Positions 27,790-40,300 of a stretch of DNA of 64,000 bases are shown here, piece by piece (position 1 is the stretch's first letter; each line of letters begins with the position of its first letter). Under the pieces are notes generated by a model. That model was not told the origin of the DNA. It saw only the letters and a list, made by a program, of their open reading frames with translations, and made no database searches. The DNA lies in contig JAQGDQ010002372.1 of assembly GCA_030141605.1 (NCBI GenBank), forward strand, positions 60,001-124,000. Reading direction: 5' to 3'. The stretch comes from Tubiluchus corallicola. Taxonomy: Eukaryota; Priapulida; Priapulimorpha; Priapulimorphida; Tubiluchidae. The position numbers and the translations under genes were made by a program.

Positions 27790-28230
27790 ATCCAAGGTCC
27801 TTACAATTGTGGAATACTCTAGTCCTGTTAGGAATCCACACTTTATTAAAGACATATATTTGATCAAGGGTGTCCAAAGAAGGGCTACAAAAGTGGTTGA
27901 AGGGTTAAAGAATGTTCCTTACTGTCAGCAACTTAAGCGTCTAGGCCTGCATACATTATTAATTAGAAGTTCATATGCTGATTTAATATAAGCTTTCAAA
28001 GTTATTAAAGGAATTGATGCTGTGCTTCACATTTAAGAGCCATGGGAGAATGACATGAGGACTCCAGTTACAATTGTACAAGAAAAGAGCAAAGCTGGAT
28101 TTAAAAAACTGTTTTTTCAGCCATATGATAATTGATCTGTAAAATGGCTTACCTCAAAGGTCCATGGAATCTTTATAGTTAATGAGTTTACAGGGACCAT
28201 CCAAACGTATGCTAATTTTTATTGAACAAT
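27790..28230 (+). pseudogene. CR1/L2-like reverse transcriptase C-terminal remnant
   Basis: Reads MEYSSPVRNPHFIKDI, then GVQRRATKVVEGLKNVPYC and LKRLGLHTLL. This is the standard 'LEYCSPVWNPH...VQRRATKLV.GL..L.Y..RLK.LGL.TL' tail. A shifted frame later gives NGLPQRSMESL. Stops interrupt it. A DNA transposon is inserted at its 3' end, and the tail seems to resume after 30120. Confidence 0.8.
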
Positions 28231-30120
28231 AAGGTTGAGACAGTTAGGCTTTTTTAACTAACCGTCTAAACCAGTGGTTCTTAACCTTTTTCACTACTGG
28301 TACAGCCTGAAGGCGAACAAAGTCGTCTGGTGCCCTTTGTAGAAATTTACAAAAAGTATGTATATAGGAACAAAGTAGGTTTTTTAAACTGCATGCCCAA
28401 ACTATTTCTGCGGTATAAGTCCAGTATAACATCGTAAATTATTTAACACAATGTGCGCTACGATTTCTACGGAAATAGCAGTTCAGGTGGCTCACAGTGT
28501 CAAACCTATTTAGTAAAAGTATATTTTAACAACGTTTTAACGATTGTAATTAGGGTTCAACTACTTTATCCTCTTTGTTTAGCTTTGAGACTTATATCTT
28601 TTTTTGAGTCGCTCTCAGGGCAAAATTTTTGATAAAGCAGATCTGCATTTGGTATCCCCTGGGATGGCATTTGGTACCCCCAGGGGGTACCAGGACCCCA
28701 GGTTAAGAACCACTGGTTTAAATGTTATTAATTGCAGTTGGTTAACAATTCCTGACGACCTCATACATATGACAATATATCAAATAGACATGATGAACTA
28801 ATACGAAGAAATTGTCTAACTCTAACCCCATTTTATAATACTCAAATGAAATTCAACTCAAATTGAATGAATGGAAATTCACTCAATTTAGTATTTCTTC
28901 ATTACGTGAAGAAATTATGAACCCTTTTGAATGTTTGAAGAAGTTTTTGAACAACACAATTCAATTTATAAAGAAATATCTGTGAGCAGTTACCTGCTCC
29001 GAATCATGACACGTTTACTCACACATCGTTGGTTGTACATAAACTCCCATGCTTTTAGAGTCTGCCATGTTGGAATCACCATGTGAGCAAACTCTGAATA
29101 TTAGGCCGGCCACAAAAAATGGCTTTTGTCTTACCTCATGAGCCCAGAAGAAGTCAGTAGGAAGAGAGGGGAAAATTTTTTTTAAAGCTTTGTGAATGTT
29201 TAAAGCTGAATTGTGGAATATTTAAAATCAGTTGAAATCAAAGTAGTTTATTTTCCACTTGTTAGCAGTAATGTTTTAAATTTTTTCGATACACATTTTT
29301 TACACGCTTTGTTTTTTAGTTTCGCATTACTAAATTATCGTATAATTATTAATTATTGCATAGTTTCTCTTTTGTATCATAAACGTGTATGTTCTGATAA
29401 TTATGGTGCAAGTGGCAACACTGCTCGGCCGTTAATACACCAATTTGGCAGAAAATTCGATATTTTTAGACTCCAATACAATGCAATCATACAAAATGAC
29501 AGCCCTGGCCGAGAGTTAGCCGTGGAAAAACATGGCCGTGTCCTGCATTTTCCGAAAGAATGATGTTATAGTAATTAATGAGTTTTACGTTTTGAATTAA
29601 AAATGCGCTTCTATATGACTGATTATGCGGAAACAGAAATACTTTTATTGTTGGCCTCAATGCACAACGAACAACAAACCACCTTTGGTTGGTGTTGTTA
29701 CAGGTTCATGATTCCATGTGTTGTTTTCAGTACTGCAATGATTTTGCCAGGGCAGCACTATAATCATGCACAGTAAGAGAAAATACAGGCATTTCCCTTG
29801 TAAAAGGCTTTAAAAGCCACCTGGAAATCACATTTTAACATGCATGTTTGCAAGATAATTGTGGACAAAATCAGCAGCATGTTGTGGATGAATATGAATG
29901 TGTGACACTCTGAACTAAGGCTGGTTATTTTAATCCTGTTTGCATCTGTCTTGTGATAGTTCATCGATGATTTTCTGTGTGTGTGATTTGATTTGCTTGT
30001 GAAAAATTGTGTGATGTTAAAATGCAAAGGAAAGTAATGGTTAAACAGTTAGTGATTTTCTAAACAGTTACATCATTTAGTGGTCGGTTAAATGTTTAAA
30101 CGATTAACCGTCTCAACCTC
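28231..30120. mobile_element. DNA transposon carrying a nested hAT MITE
   Basis: The left end AAGGTTGAGACAGTTAGG and the inverted right end GAGGTTGAGACGGTTAAT match. The flanks ATTGAACAAT (28221-28230) and ATTGAAGAAT (30121-30130) look like a target duplication with one change. About 1.45 kb remains without the nested MITE. No transposase was recognised, and the 116-residue open frame at 29213-29563 has no known motif. Confidence 0.6.
28272..28715. mobile_element. hAT-type MITE, 444 bp
   Basis: Inverted ends CAGTGGTTCTTAACCT, perfect over 16 bp and followed by a related CTGGTAC block. CAGTGGTTCT-type ends are classic for hAT/Charlie-like elements. The 8-bp flanks GTCTAAAC and GTTTAAAT agree in 6 of 8, as expected for an aged hAT target duplication. 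Confidence 0.85.
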
Positions 30121-30130
30121 ATTGAAGAAT

Positions 30131-30532
30131 GAAATCTAGACTGGATTCATGAGAAAGAAGAAGCCTGCAAACACTGACTTTTCTGCAGAATGATACTAGT
30201 GCCTGTAGTTCTAAATGCCTATATGTTTTTGCTCTATAGATGAGTATGTGGTGTATATAGTGTGTCAAATTGTCATAATCATTGTAGGTAAAGTACATAT
30301 GCCACAAAAAAGTAGTTTAGAGATTGAGTGTATGATGTTATAACCCTATTTTAGGTTCCTTACAGAACGGCTCCTAAAATTAAAGCCATAATAAATATCA
30401 AAATGATGGGGCTAGCTGCAAAGATGAATTAAAGGTGAGTTGAATTAACAATCTCTGTAATCTGTATTTATAAGATTACGTAAGCTGTATAGCTTGTTTT
30501 TTACTATAAATTTTAGTTATCATTAATTGGAA
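30131..30532. other. Remainder of CR1/L2-like tail and intergenic DNA
   Basis: Directly after the transposon the frame gives NLDWIHE, in keeping with the interrupted retroelement tail. Nothing else was seen. Confidence 0.35.
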
Positions 30533-30536
30533 TGCA

Positions 30537-31501
30537 GGTAAAAATGGCACAAATAAAAGTGACGCGAGAAAATTGGCATGGTAAAAACAGTGCAGGTAAA
30601 ATAGTAAAGGTAAAATCGCACTTTAAAAACATGCCACAGGAAAAAATGGCATACTTGGTAAAATATGAATTTAGGGTTAGTGTTACTGCGGGAAGTCATC
30701 CTTCAATGCAGCTTGTTTGTTTCATGGTAAGAATGGCACAGGAAAAAATGGTACACTTAGTAAGTAAAATATGAGTTTAGGCTAGGGTTGCTGTGGAAAG
30801 TTATGCTTCAACACAGTTTCTTTGTTTGTTTGCTGTTTTTTGTCTGTTATAGCAGTAAGCCTGTTATGCAATAACCACCTAATGGATTTCCATGAAACTT
30901 TGTAGAGAGGGTGGCTATAGGGTGCGAAAATCTGCATTTCATTGTCCGTTTTTTTGCTAAACTTGACCGAACACCAGATACAAAAAGCATTTTGTGAAGC
31001 ACTTTGCAGAGGTCCCAGAGATAGTGTTTAATACTTTTTATTATCTCCACCAAAACAATAAACTACGAGTTAGTTCTAAGTTCCATTTTGAGAAATTCTC
31101 GCTTGGAAAACTGTGTAATCCTGTTCTATAACCTTTGCTTATTACACTGCTATCTAATTGCTTATTAAACTGTTTGCTTATCTAAACGTTATGAGCTGAC
31201 TTGGTATCTAAATACGTATATATGTCAGTCTATTAGGAAAGCAAAATTAATGGTTAAAGAAAAGTAGATAAACACTAGGTGGAATATATAATACTGATAC
31301 AGGTACATTTTTGCATGTTTGCTTTTTATTTTTGTTTTATGTTTTTTTAATCTAAAGAATCAAATGAATGAGTTTAAGATTAGTCGACTTTGACAGAGGT
31401 CTGCTTCCTATTGAGTGCATTCTAGCTTTATTGTAGAAATCAGTTGCGTCAAAATAACATGTGCCATTTTAACATGCAATTTTTTCTTGTGCCATTTTTA
31501 C
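30537..31501. mobile_element. Non-autonomous element with iterated inverted termini, copy 2 (complete)
   Basis: Begins GGTAAAAATGGCAC and ends GTGCCATTTTTAC. TGCA lies outside both ends (30533-30536 and 31502-31505), a plausible 4-bp target duplication. Several more copies of the AAAATGGCACAGG motif lie in the left 200 bp. The interior aligns with 1-829. The left part is partly duplicated (TTTAGGGTTAG near 30670 and TTTAGGCTAGGG near 30775). No transposase. Confidence 0.75.
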
Positions 31502-31815
31502 TGCACAATCATTTGTTGTACTGTGGCTGTACACACTGTTTTACTCTGCAGTTTTTTTCTGGTGCATGTGTGCACTTGCTAGTTTTCAATCTGAAATGTA
31601 ATTAAAGGTTAAAATTTTGTGCATTTTTTAGTCGTCGCACTGGTAAAATTTTAGGTTGTAGCAATATGCAATTAGCAAGTTGCTGGAATAACCTGACTTT
31701 AGGTGATGTGATCTTGACTCATTTAAATGAATGTTAGATCGTGACACTTGCTGGTTGTGTTTTTTTCTAATTAATTTTTAGTAAAATGTTGTAATATTCC
31801 AAAATATATTTTATT

Positions 31816-32076
31816 GAGTTTAGTTTGTTTAACATTAGGCCCTGTTGAAGTTGCAAATTGAAGTAAACTATCATTCTTACAGAGTATTAAACTACAAGTC
31901 TGGTGAGTTTAGTGTGTTAAGATTAGGTCCAGTTGAAGTTACAAATTGAAGTTAACTATTTTTCTTACAGAGTAGTAAACTACATGAGTTTAGTTTGTTT
32001 AATGTTATGCCCTGTTGAAGTTGCAAATTAAAATTAATTATCTTTCTTACAGAGTATTAAGCTACAAGTCTGCCAT
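31816..32076 (+). repeat. Three tandem copies of an 80-90-bp unit, each with an acceptor-like site, just before the ABC transporter
   Basis: Units start with GAGTTTAGT at 31816, 31905 and 31986. Each contains GTTGAAGTTRCAAATT and then WTTCTTACAG|AGTA, which fits a 3' splice site (AG ending at 31882, 31970 and 32052). The last lies 94 bases before the start codon at 32147, so one or more may begin the 5' UTR exon. That use is inference. Confidence 0.75.
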
Positions 32077-32146
32077 GCTCTAATAGCCAATTAAAAGATG
32101 CTGAGTTTAACATTTTATTGATTGGAATTGCAACTGGTGAATAAGA

Positions 32147-34374
32147 ATGGAAGACCCTACTAGCTATTGTCCACCTAACATTACTTTGAGAGTTGTATGG
32201 GATCATGGACTCAATCAGTGCTTTTTAGAGACTGTTGAATCAGCCATCCTTTTTGGCATTATTTTCATTTTTGGAGGTATTACCTTTTTGAGTTTGTTTT
32301 CTCTTTTATAGAATTATTTTTCTTGTTGTTATTGTTGTTGTATTTCTCATGATCAACCTAACTGATTGCATTATTATTTTAAAGTTTTGCCATGCAATAT
32401 TATCAGCCTAACGTGTTTCTTAAAAAAAATGACTTTTGGGCTGAAGTCATTCTTTTTTCTTTGTTGTAAGTAGACAGAATAACATAATTGATGCTTAAGC
32501 TTTTTGTAAAATGCAAACAAATGAAGCAGTTAATTCAAACGTGTGTTTCTTAAATGGAATGTAAATTTTGACCATTTTTTGTAATTCTGTACGATACATA
32601 AGTGTACATTATATTTTAGGAGCACAATTGTACTTTTATCACAAATATTCTAATCTCATTGATCCCAGAATACGACCAAAAAGCTTTTTCTTCAGTCTAC
32701 AGGTAACTTGAAGCTTTTTTTTCAGTAGTTTGTGTCTTAACACATTTTGCAACTGGTGAAATTCTAAGTATAGTGTGCAAATTTCAGAAAACCCTTGCTT
32801 TTTGATCAGTTCAGTGTAAATTAATATTATATAGCTTACTATAAGATCCTGTGTAAGTAAATCACTAATATGTTGTTAAGAAGTCAAATTCAGGATACTA
32901 AATTTTCAGCACTCTAGAAAATGCCAACAGTAAGATAAGTTCTGCAACTTCTATTGGTAAAATAGCAGTGTATTCTAACCTGATATTATGTTAAGTTGCT
33001 TAGCTTTTTTTCAAATTTAAAACCCTGCTAATGTCACATATTGTACATAAACTTTTTTGAAATTTTTATTTTTGAAATGTGATACTTGAGTTTTTATTGT
33101 ATTTTTTTGTTTAGTTATTTCTGACAGTTCTTCTTGCTCTAGAAGCAGTGGTGCATTTGATTTTGTATGGAACAGTATTAGGTAAGGTATATTTGTGTTA
33201 ATTAATTAAGCATAACTAAGAAACGATGACTAATAATATCTTCATCATTTCTAAGAAATCAATCAAAAATCAATTTGAACTTGTAAAGTAGCCAAAGAGG
33301 TGTTGGCTAAGCTGATTTTAATTATACCTGATTTGATACCTGTCCAGTCTGGTAGTTTGCTTTTTACTTTGCTGTGTTAAAACTATTTTCGTTGAAGTGG
33401 TGAGCAACTTGAAAATTTAAAGAATTATTGCACAGTGGTAGATTGCAACAATGCATTCTGAAAGAGAGCTATAGAGTCGATCTCATAGTCCTGTTGCTTA
33501 TATATTTCTTTGTGTTTTCTGAAGGTGATAAGCATATTTATGGATTTATGATTTTGAGTTCCATATTCTACCTGGCTGCATATTCCATTTCTCTTGCACT
33601 GATAATCGTAGAACGACGGCGCATGCTGCCAACCGTTCCCACCAGAGGACATGGCATGATCTTGCTGATATTCTGGATGCTTGCTTTGATCAAATCAAAT
33701 TTAAGCTTTCTTAATTGGTTTAGCGAAGAATGGTGGTTCAAGCAACGCACGTAAGTAAGCCGACAGCTACAGCAAATTTTTTGTTCAGAATCCTGTGGTT
33801 TATAAGTTTTAATTGGTAAACTGATTAACAAGAAAGTAAATATTTAGTGCATTTTGAAAAGATGAAGAGAAATTCTATGTCATTGCAGAAGCATTGATTC
33901 TTTTCTCTGAAATTAATTGCTTTCTCTGCTTTTAATTGAAAGTAATAGTAATTAACTAATATAGTACAATGGAGTTGGAAAAAACAGTATAATACTCCAA
34001 GGTGTACTACGTTGTCGTATACAGTGCTGTAGTATCACTGTATTTCTTAACAAAGATGCGTCGTGAAATTAATACTTTAACAAATGATAAATCATGTTTT
34101 CTATTATTAGGTACATTTGTAACATGGAGCATTTGTTTAATTTTGATTAGTCACTTTCATTAAAGTTTATATAGTTTAATTTTTGCTGACAAAAGGTAAC
34201 ATATTGTCCTTTTTTTATAGAAAGTCAGATAATATAGAGACTGCTTTATTCGTCATAAGGTATATCTCTACTGCACTTTTGTTTATCATTGGCCTTGCAG
34301 CCCCAGGCTTACCAAGTAAGCGAACTTGGTATGCAATGCTAAGCAGAGATGTTTCAAATATAGAGGAGAACAAG
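32147..34374 (+). other. ABCB6 exons 1-5: N-terminal accessory membrane domain
   Basis: Residues 1-220. Cys8 (in SYC) and a second Cys at 25 (GLNQC) fall where the vertebrate protein has its N-terminal Cys pair. An N-glycosylation sequon NIT is at 11-13. Several hydrophobic helices follow, with VERRR and [11 protein letters not shown] between them, as in the ABCB6-specific extension. Confidence 0.88.
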
Positions 34375-37300
34375 GTATTTTGTTTTTTGTATATTGCTGT
34401 AAGTATAATTTGAATCGGAGTAACTTCAAATAGAATTTGCTAAAAGGTTTGCTGTTGGTGATTTGATATGTATTTCAAAGCATTAAATGAGAATTTTAAA
34501 ACTTTTTTCCATCATTTAATTGTGTTGTAATTGAAGGATTGTGATCGGGTGCTGACATAATTTAATTTTTTTTGTTAAATGAGGAACATAAAAGTCATAA
34601 CCTCATACTTGTTGATTCACAGTTTTTGAGAAGCTAGAATCTGAAAACATATTTGTATTTGTTCTAATCATTTGTTTTTTAATGCTAAGGTTATTCTCTT
34701 CGTTTGGGACAAAAACACGAAAAATAATGCTATCATTATGTATTGAAATAATAAGGAAATGTTTTCCTTGGCACATTTATAGTTTTTGTTGTTTATTTAG
34801 CCATTAACAGAAGAAACGCCACTTAGAGGAGCACATACTAATACTAGTCAGTCTACATGGACAAATGTCTGGGAAAAGACGAAGCTGATATGGCCTTTTG
34901 TATTTCCAAAGAAGAGTCTTATGCTACAACTGCGAGTTGTATTTTGTTTTTTCATCATTGCAGCTGTGCGGGGCCTGAATGTACTTGTACCTGTGTATAA
35001 TAAACTAATAGGTTTGTTATTCAATTTTTTTGTTAAAATAACGAAAATAATTGGAATTATGATAGATAAATGTGACAGTAAGTATTGAAGCACAAGTACT
35101 TTTTGCTACAGTAGGCTATGTACAAGTACCAGGCCATTCGAAAACTGTTTGTGTACAAGTACTTGAGTATAGGAAAGTACCAAGTATATAAATAAACAAT
35201 ACTAATATTGATTTACCAATTAAAGTTATTTCTAACATTAATGGTTTTAAACCTTCACTAAAAGCTTGATAATGTTTATAACTGTGTTGATTTATGTAGA
35301 TTATTATAGTTTTTGTAAAGTACACTGGAAGATGATTATAGTTAGAGTGCTTTACTGTATGTTTTATTTTTTGTGTTGTACAAAATATGTATTTTATCAT
35401 TTTAATGGATGACTGATGTAATACAGAGTTTGATTTAGTTAATTTGCTCGCCTTTTTAAGTTCCTCAGTGTTTTAAAATTTTCTTGTTTTTTGTTGTTAG
35501 TTTTCTTAAAGCATGTTGCTGAAGACCACATGTTAATTATTTAAATTATTAAGTTTTTTATTACATTATAGTTGATAGTTTAACCGGAGTTGATTTGGAG
35601 TTTAAATGGGACTACATTTTGATTTATGTTGTACTTCGACTGCTTCAGGGAGGAGGAACAGGTAAAAATATTGTTAATACTTTAATGTTATATTATGTAG
35701 TTGTTCGAACGCAAGTTTTGAATATGAGTTAAAGTGTACATGCCATACACTATGGTGTATGTTTGCTAGGTGATTATTAACAGATAAGTGCTTAAAAATT
35801 GTAAGGCTAATGTGTGAATGTTCAAAATTTTGGCAATATGGCGTGAAGTGCCAGCACCCACAGATGCGTGATTGTTTTTGAAACTTTTACTTCAGTAAAC
35901 CATTAATTTTGGTATAAACAGTTTTTACCTTTATTGCTAAACAAAGAGTAACAATTTTGCTGCTGCATTAGTCACTTTAAAAAGCCCACATGCTTACCAG
36001 AATTCAATTACCACACTTTTTGCCCAAATTGGGTATCGTGTCCCACCTCATTTGACTGTGTAAGACTGACTTTTTTTATCATTCATGATTACAGGTTCTA
36101 TGGGGTTGTTGAACAACTTGAATACGTATTTGTGGATTCGTGTTCAACAGTATACAGCTAGGGAAATACAAGTAGATCTCTATAAACATTTACACGGGTT
36201 TGTATTCTCAACAGTTTTTTCATAGTGCTTTCTTGCACACAAAAGCATGTGAAGATGTGCCTGCTATAAGTGAATTTAGGGCAGCTGAAAATGAAAAAAG
36301 ATTTAGTGCTGTTAAGCTAATAAATGTAATGTAGAAAGTGTGCAGGGTTGCTTGAAAATTTGTGGTGTGCATTGACATACTGATACCGACGACTAGATAG
36401 CCAGACGTGTTTCATCGGCAGTCTGTTTTCTAATTAAACAACATAAGAGATACAAAACCCAGAGAAATTATTACAATAGTGCTTTATGATTAATGGTGAT
36501 TGATTTTTGCAGTAGTTTTTATGTAATTTTTCCAAAGCTATATTTTTTTGATAGGTTATCACTAAGATGGCATTTAGGAAGAAAGACTGGAGAGGTACTC
36601 AGAGTGATGGATAGAGGCACAACAAGCATAAACACTTTGCTCAAGTATCATATTTATTACTGTCTGTTACTAACTATCATTATTAAATGTTTGCAAAACA
36701 TGGAGTTGCCACAATTAACAAATAATAACCTTTTCAATTATAGTGAGTAATACTTTGAAATTTAAAGTGCAAATGCCTGAACATTCTACCTTCTCTGGGT
36801 TGCTATGATGATTATTTTGATTTAGTCCTTATACTGCTTAAAGTGTTTTTGATGAGACTTTTGCAAGTCTACGTTATTTTAGGTAGTAATTTATTATATA
36901 GGTTATGTGGACATATTGTTTCCGCAGCTAGTGCTTTAACTTTATTATCTTTTGTCAATTTATACATCAGTTGAAAGACTTTAATATATTTATTATTAAT
37001 GATTTAAAGAATTATTTTTAACAAATGCTTGCTAGAAGGGCAAGAAGTAAAAAACTCTTAATCTTGAAGTAATGAGAATGCATATGGGTCTGGGTCCAAT
37101 AACAGTTGGATTGTTCGTTTATTAGTGAGCATTACAGGCCTATTGACGTTTTATAGACTGACACCAGCCAGTTAATTTTTTTGCACAATTTTGTTTGTTT
37201 GAATAAGTACACAAATTTATTTTTATTTACATGTTTTCAATATTGTGTTTTTCAATTATGCACTATTCAACATAATAGCTAAAGCATTTAGTGGATTTTT

Positions 37301-40300
37301 TTAAGTAGGTATAGTGATTCGAAACAAATTTTGTTGTTTCCGATATTGTTTTGCAATCATGATTATTGTGATTAATTCCTACAAATGTCATATTTTTTTG
37401 TTTTCAGCTATATTATATTTAACATCATACCAACAATAGTAGATATTATAGTTGCAATTGTTTACTTCGCAACTACTTTCAACTTGTGGTTTGGCCTCAT
37501 TGTTTTCCTGACAATGATGCTCTATTTAGGTATGTATTATGTACCTGATATGTATGTATTATGTATTAAATAATACATACCTTACTTTAACTTTTGTTAG
37601 TTCAGTGGAAGGAAAGTATAGGTCGAATTTTTCAGGCTTTTCGGTTTGTTGCACTGACATTTGCTTGTCACTGAACAAGAACATTTGATGATGCTGACAT
37701 CAGTAACGGAACTTTCCTATGGTATATTATCTCACGGACATTATGTCTTCTAATGACAAGGAAGATCTTTTTTCACACGGCTAAGTGGTTTGAAAATGTT
37801 TTGCGTATCCGCACGGTCACTGGCTATTTGTTAGACGACATGTTGTGTGCATTGCTAACATCATGCCATTCAAATGATTTTAGTCTGAAACAGTTTGAAA
37901 ATGGTTCCAAATTACCTCCCAAAATGGTTCCAAACCAGTTTTGTGCCCCAACACTGTCGTGTGAACACTCAAACCAACTTTTTTAAAATGGTCTACATTT
38001 GCTGTTTTGAAAGGTATGCATATTATGAAGCTGCTTTGTTAAATACTATAGGATACAAATCTTTTTGTTTATCCTCATGTATGATAGATGTCAAGAGAGT
38101 ATTGTTTTGTGTATGAGACTGAAATTACACTCTACATTTTTATCTGTTAATTTCAAAATTGCATATTGCATTCAGATTTTTTATGATAGAGATTTAATTT
38201 GATGTTAAGGTTAATTTGGTTTATTATTTATTACAGTGTTTACAATACTCGTCACAGAGTGGCGCACGAAATTCAGACGTCGAATGAATTTACTTGATAA
38301 TGAAACCAGAGCAAAAGGAGTTGATTCACTATTAAATTTTGAAACGGTATGCAGATTTCTAAATACGCATTTAAATATACAGATACCCATAGACATAGAC
38401 ATAGGCATGTTTATTTATCTCTTATAGTGCACATTTACATGAAATACATAGCTGATTAATCATATAAAATTTACATGAAAATAAGAGGAAGAATATATAT
38501 TAATAAGTGATTACATGGGTGCAAGAGAAAGGGTAGCAAAATTAAAGGAAAAAGGGTACAATAACTAGTACCTGGTATATAGATAGCCTAGATATATAGT
38601 ATATAATAAATAGAATATAGTTCCCCAGAAAGTCAGGTTTTTGCATAATATAAATTTGCATTTTCAACACAACTCATAACTTCTAAGCATTAATTTGTGT
38701 TGCTTAGGATTCTCCTGAACAGGTTTCCTTTTCTAACTTTGTTTTGCTTGTGTGTTTAGGTGAAGTATTATGGAGCAGAAGATTATGAAGTACAGCGTTA
38801 CCGAGCAGCTATACTTAAATTTCAGGAAGCTGAGTACATATCCACAGCTTCTCTCAACCTACTCAATATGGTGCAAAGTTTTACGATAAATGCTGGGCTG
38901 TTAGCTGGTTCTTTGTACTGTGCCTGGTTGGTCGTTGGTGGAAAAGGATTGACTGTTGGTGATTATGTGCTGTTTTCAACTTATCTGATTCAACTGTATG
39001 TTCCACTGAATTGGTTTGGCACATATTACAGGTAGGACTGTTACTAATGTTCATTAATTGGAATCTTAGAGTGTAAGCTGATTTAGAAATTAGTGTCAGT
39101 TGATCATGAGAACTCAAAAACTGGCTGCATATATAAAAAAATTTCTACTGTTTGAAAATGTGATTTTAAGAGAGATCTAATTATGGTCAAGATGCAATTT
39201 TTTTAATCAGTTTAATCAATTGAAAGTTAATCTAATGAAATAGTGCAATGAAAAATGATCTTGAACATTTCTTTTGTTCACTAGGCGCCGTTTATTAGAC
39301 TCACGGTTAATAGACTCAGTCGCCTAATTGACTCAAAAACGTCTGGTATCGGCCGCTCCTATTCAAATGTATATAAAAACTGTCGATAATTGACTCAATT
39401 TTTCCTTCACATACTTAAAATAAGACACTTGTGTATGCCCAAAGATCTTTTACTGCTTTTATGTCAACTTTACGTCAATTTTGTGCATTATTAATATACA
39501 TAGAAACAGTTATGTTAGGTACAGTTTTTGTTTGTAAGCAGGCTCAGTATGTTTATCATATGCGTTAATGGTTTTGCTTTGAATCTGACACCCCCTCATC
39601 CACCTGCAGTTAACCTTGTTGGTTCTGGAAGCTAAACATTTAATCAGTTGTCCAGCAGTTTGCTTTTGAAGTTCCTACTGCTTTTCACAGGGGAAACAAG
39701 GTCATTGCCTACTGTAGTTCAAGCACTAAGTGACTAGGTGGCTTGCTTGAATATGTGCAGTATACAGCAACAGATTTTCAATGTTTTCATCATTATGAAA
39801 TTTTATAAACTTCTGCGTGAAGAAGTGAAGCAACAAACCTTGAATATTCGTAATATTTAGTGGTAATAATCAGATTACCGAGATTTTTTATTTTCTTTTT
39901 TATAAATTCACTTATGCACATAGTGTTCTTAAATAATTGCACATCAATAGGAATTTTGACATTAATTCATTTCGAACATTCATTTAAAGCCTTTCCAATG
40001 CATACTATGGTGATGCCTGATTACTCATACTTCTATAGTAATAGGCTACACCCTTTCTAATTGAATTAATCAGTTAGTTGGGTCAAAACACTTCCATCCC
40101 AAAGTGAGTCTATTAAAATGTAAAATGTTTATAAAACTTTTTTTGTTCTCCTACAGCACAAACATTGAACAAACTCACTTATCCAAATACGTAAAATCCC
40201 AGATCCTTTGTTGGAACGCAAATTGCACTAAATTATAACTTGTGAAATTACTAGCAGCTAGCAGATTGAATGAACTTTTTCATGTGAACAATGTAAGCCA

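Noticed and set aside
35060-35200. AAGTACTTG-type words as a transposon end in ABCB6 intron 6
   Set aside because: No second terminus or target duplication could be located.
37600-37990. Possible hAT element ending CAACACTG in ABCB6 intron 10
   Set aside because: One hAT-like end is visible, but no matching other end or 8-bp duplication was found.
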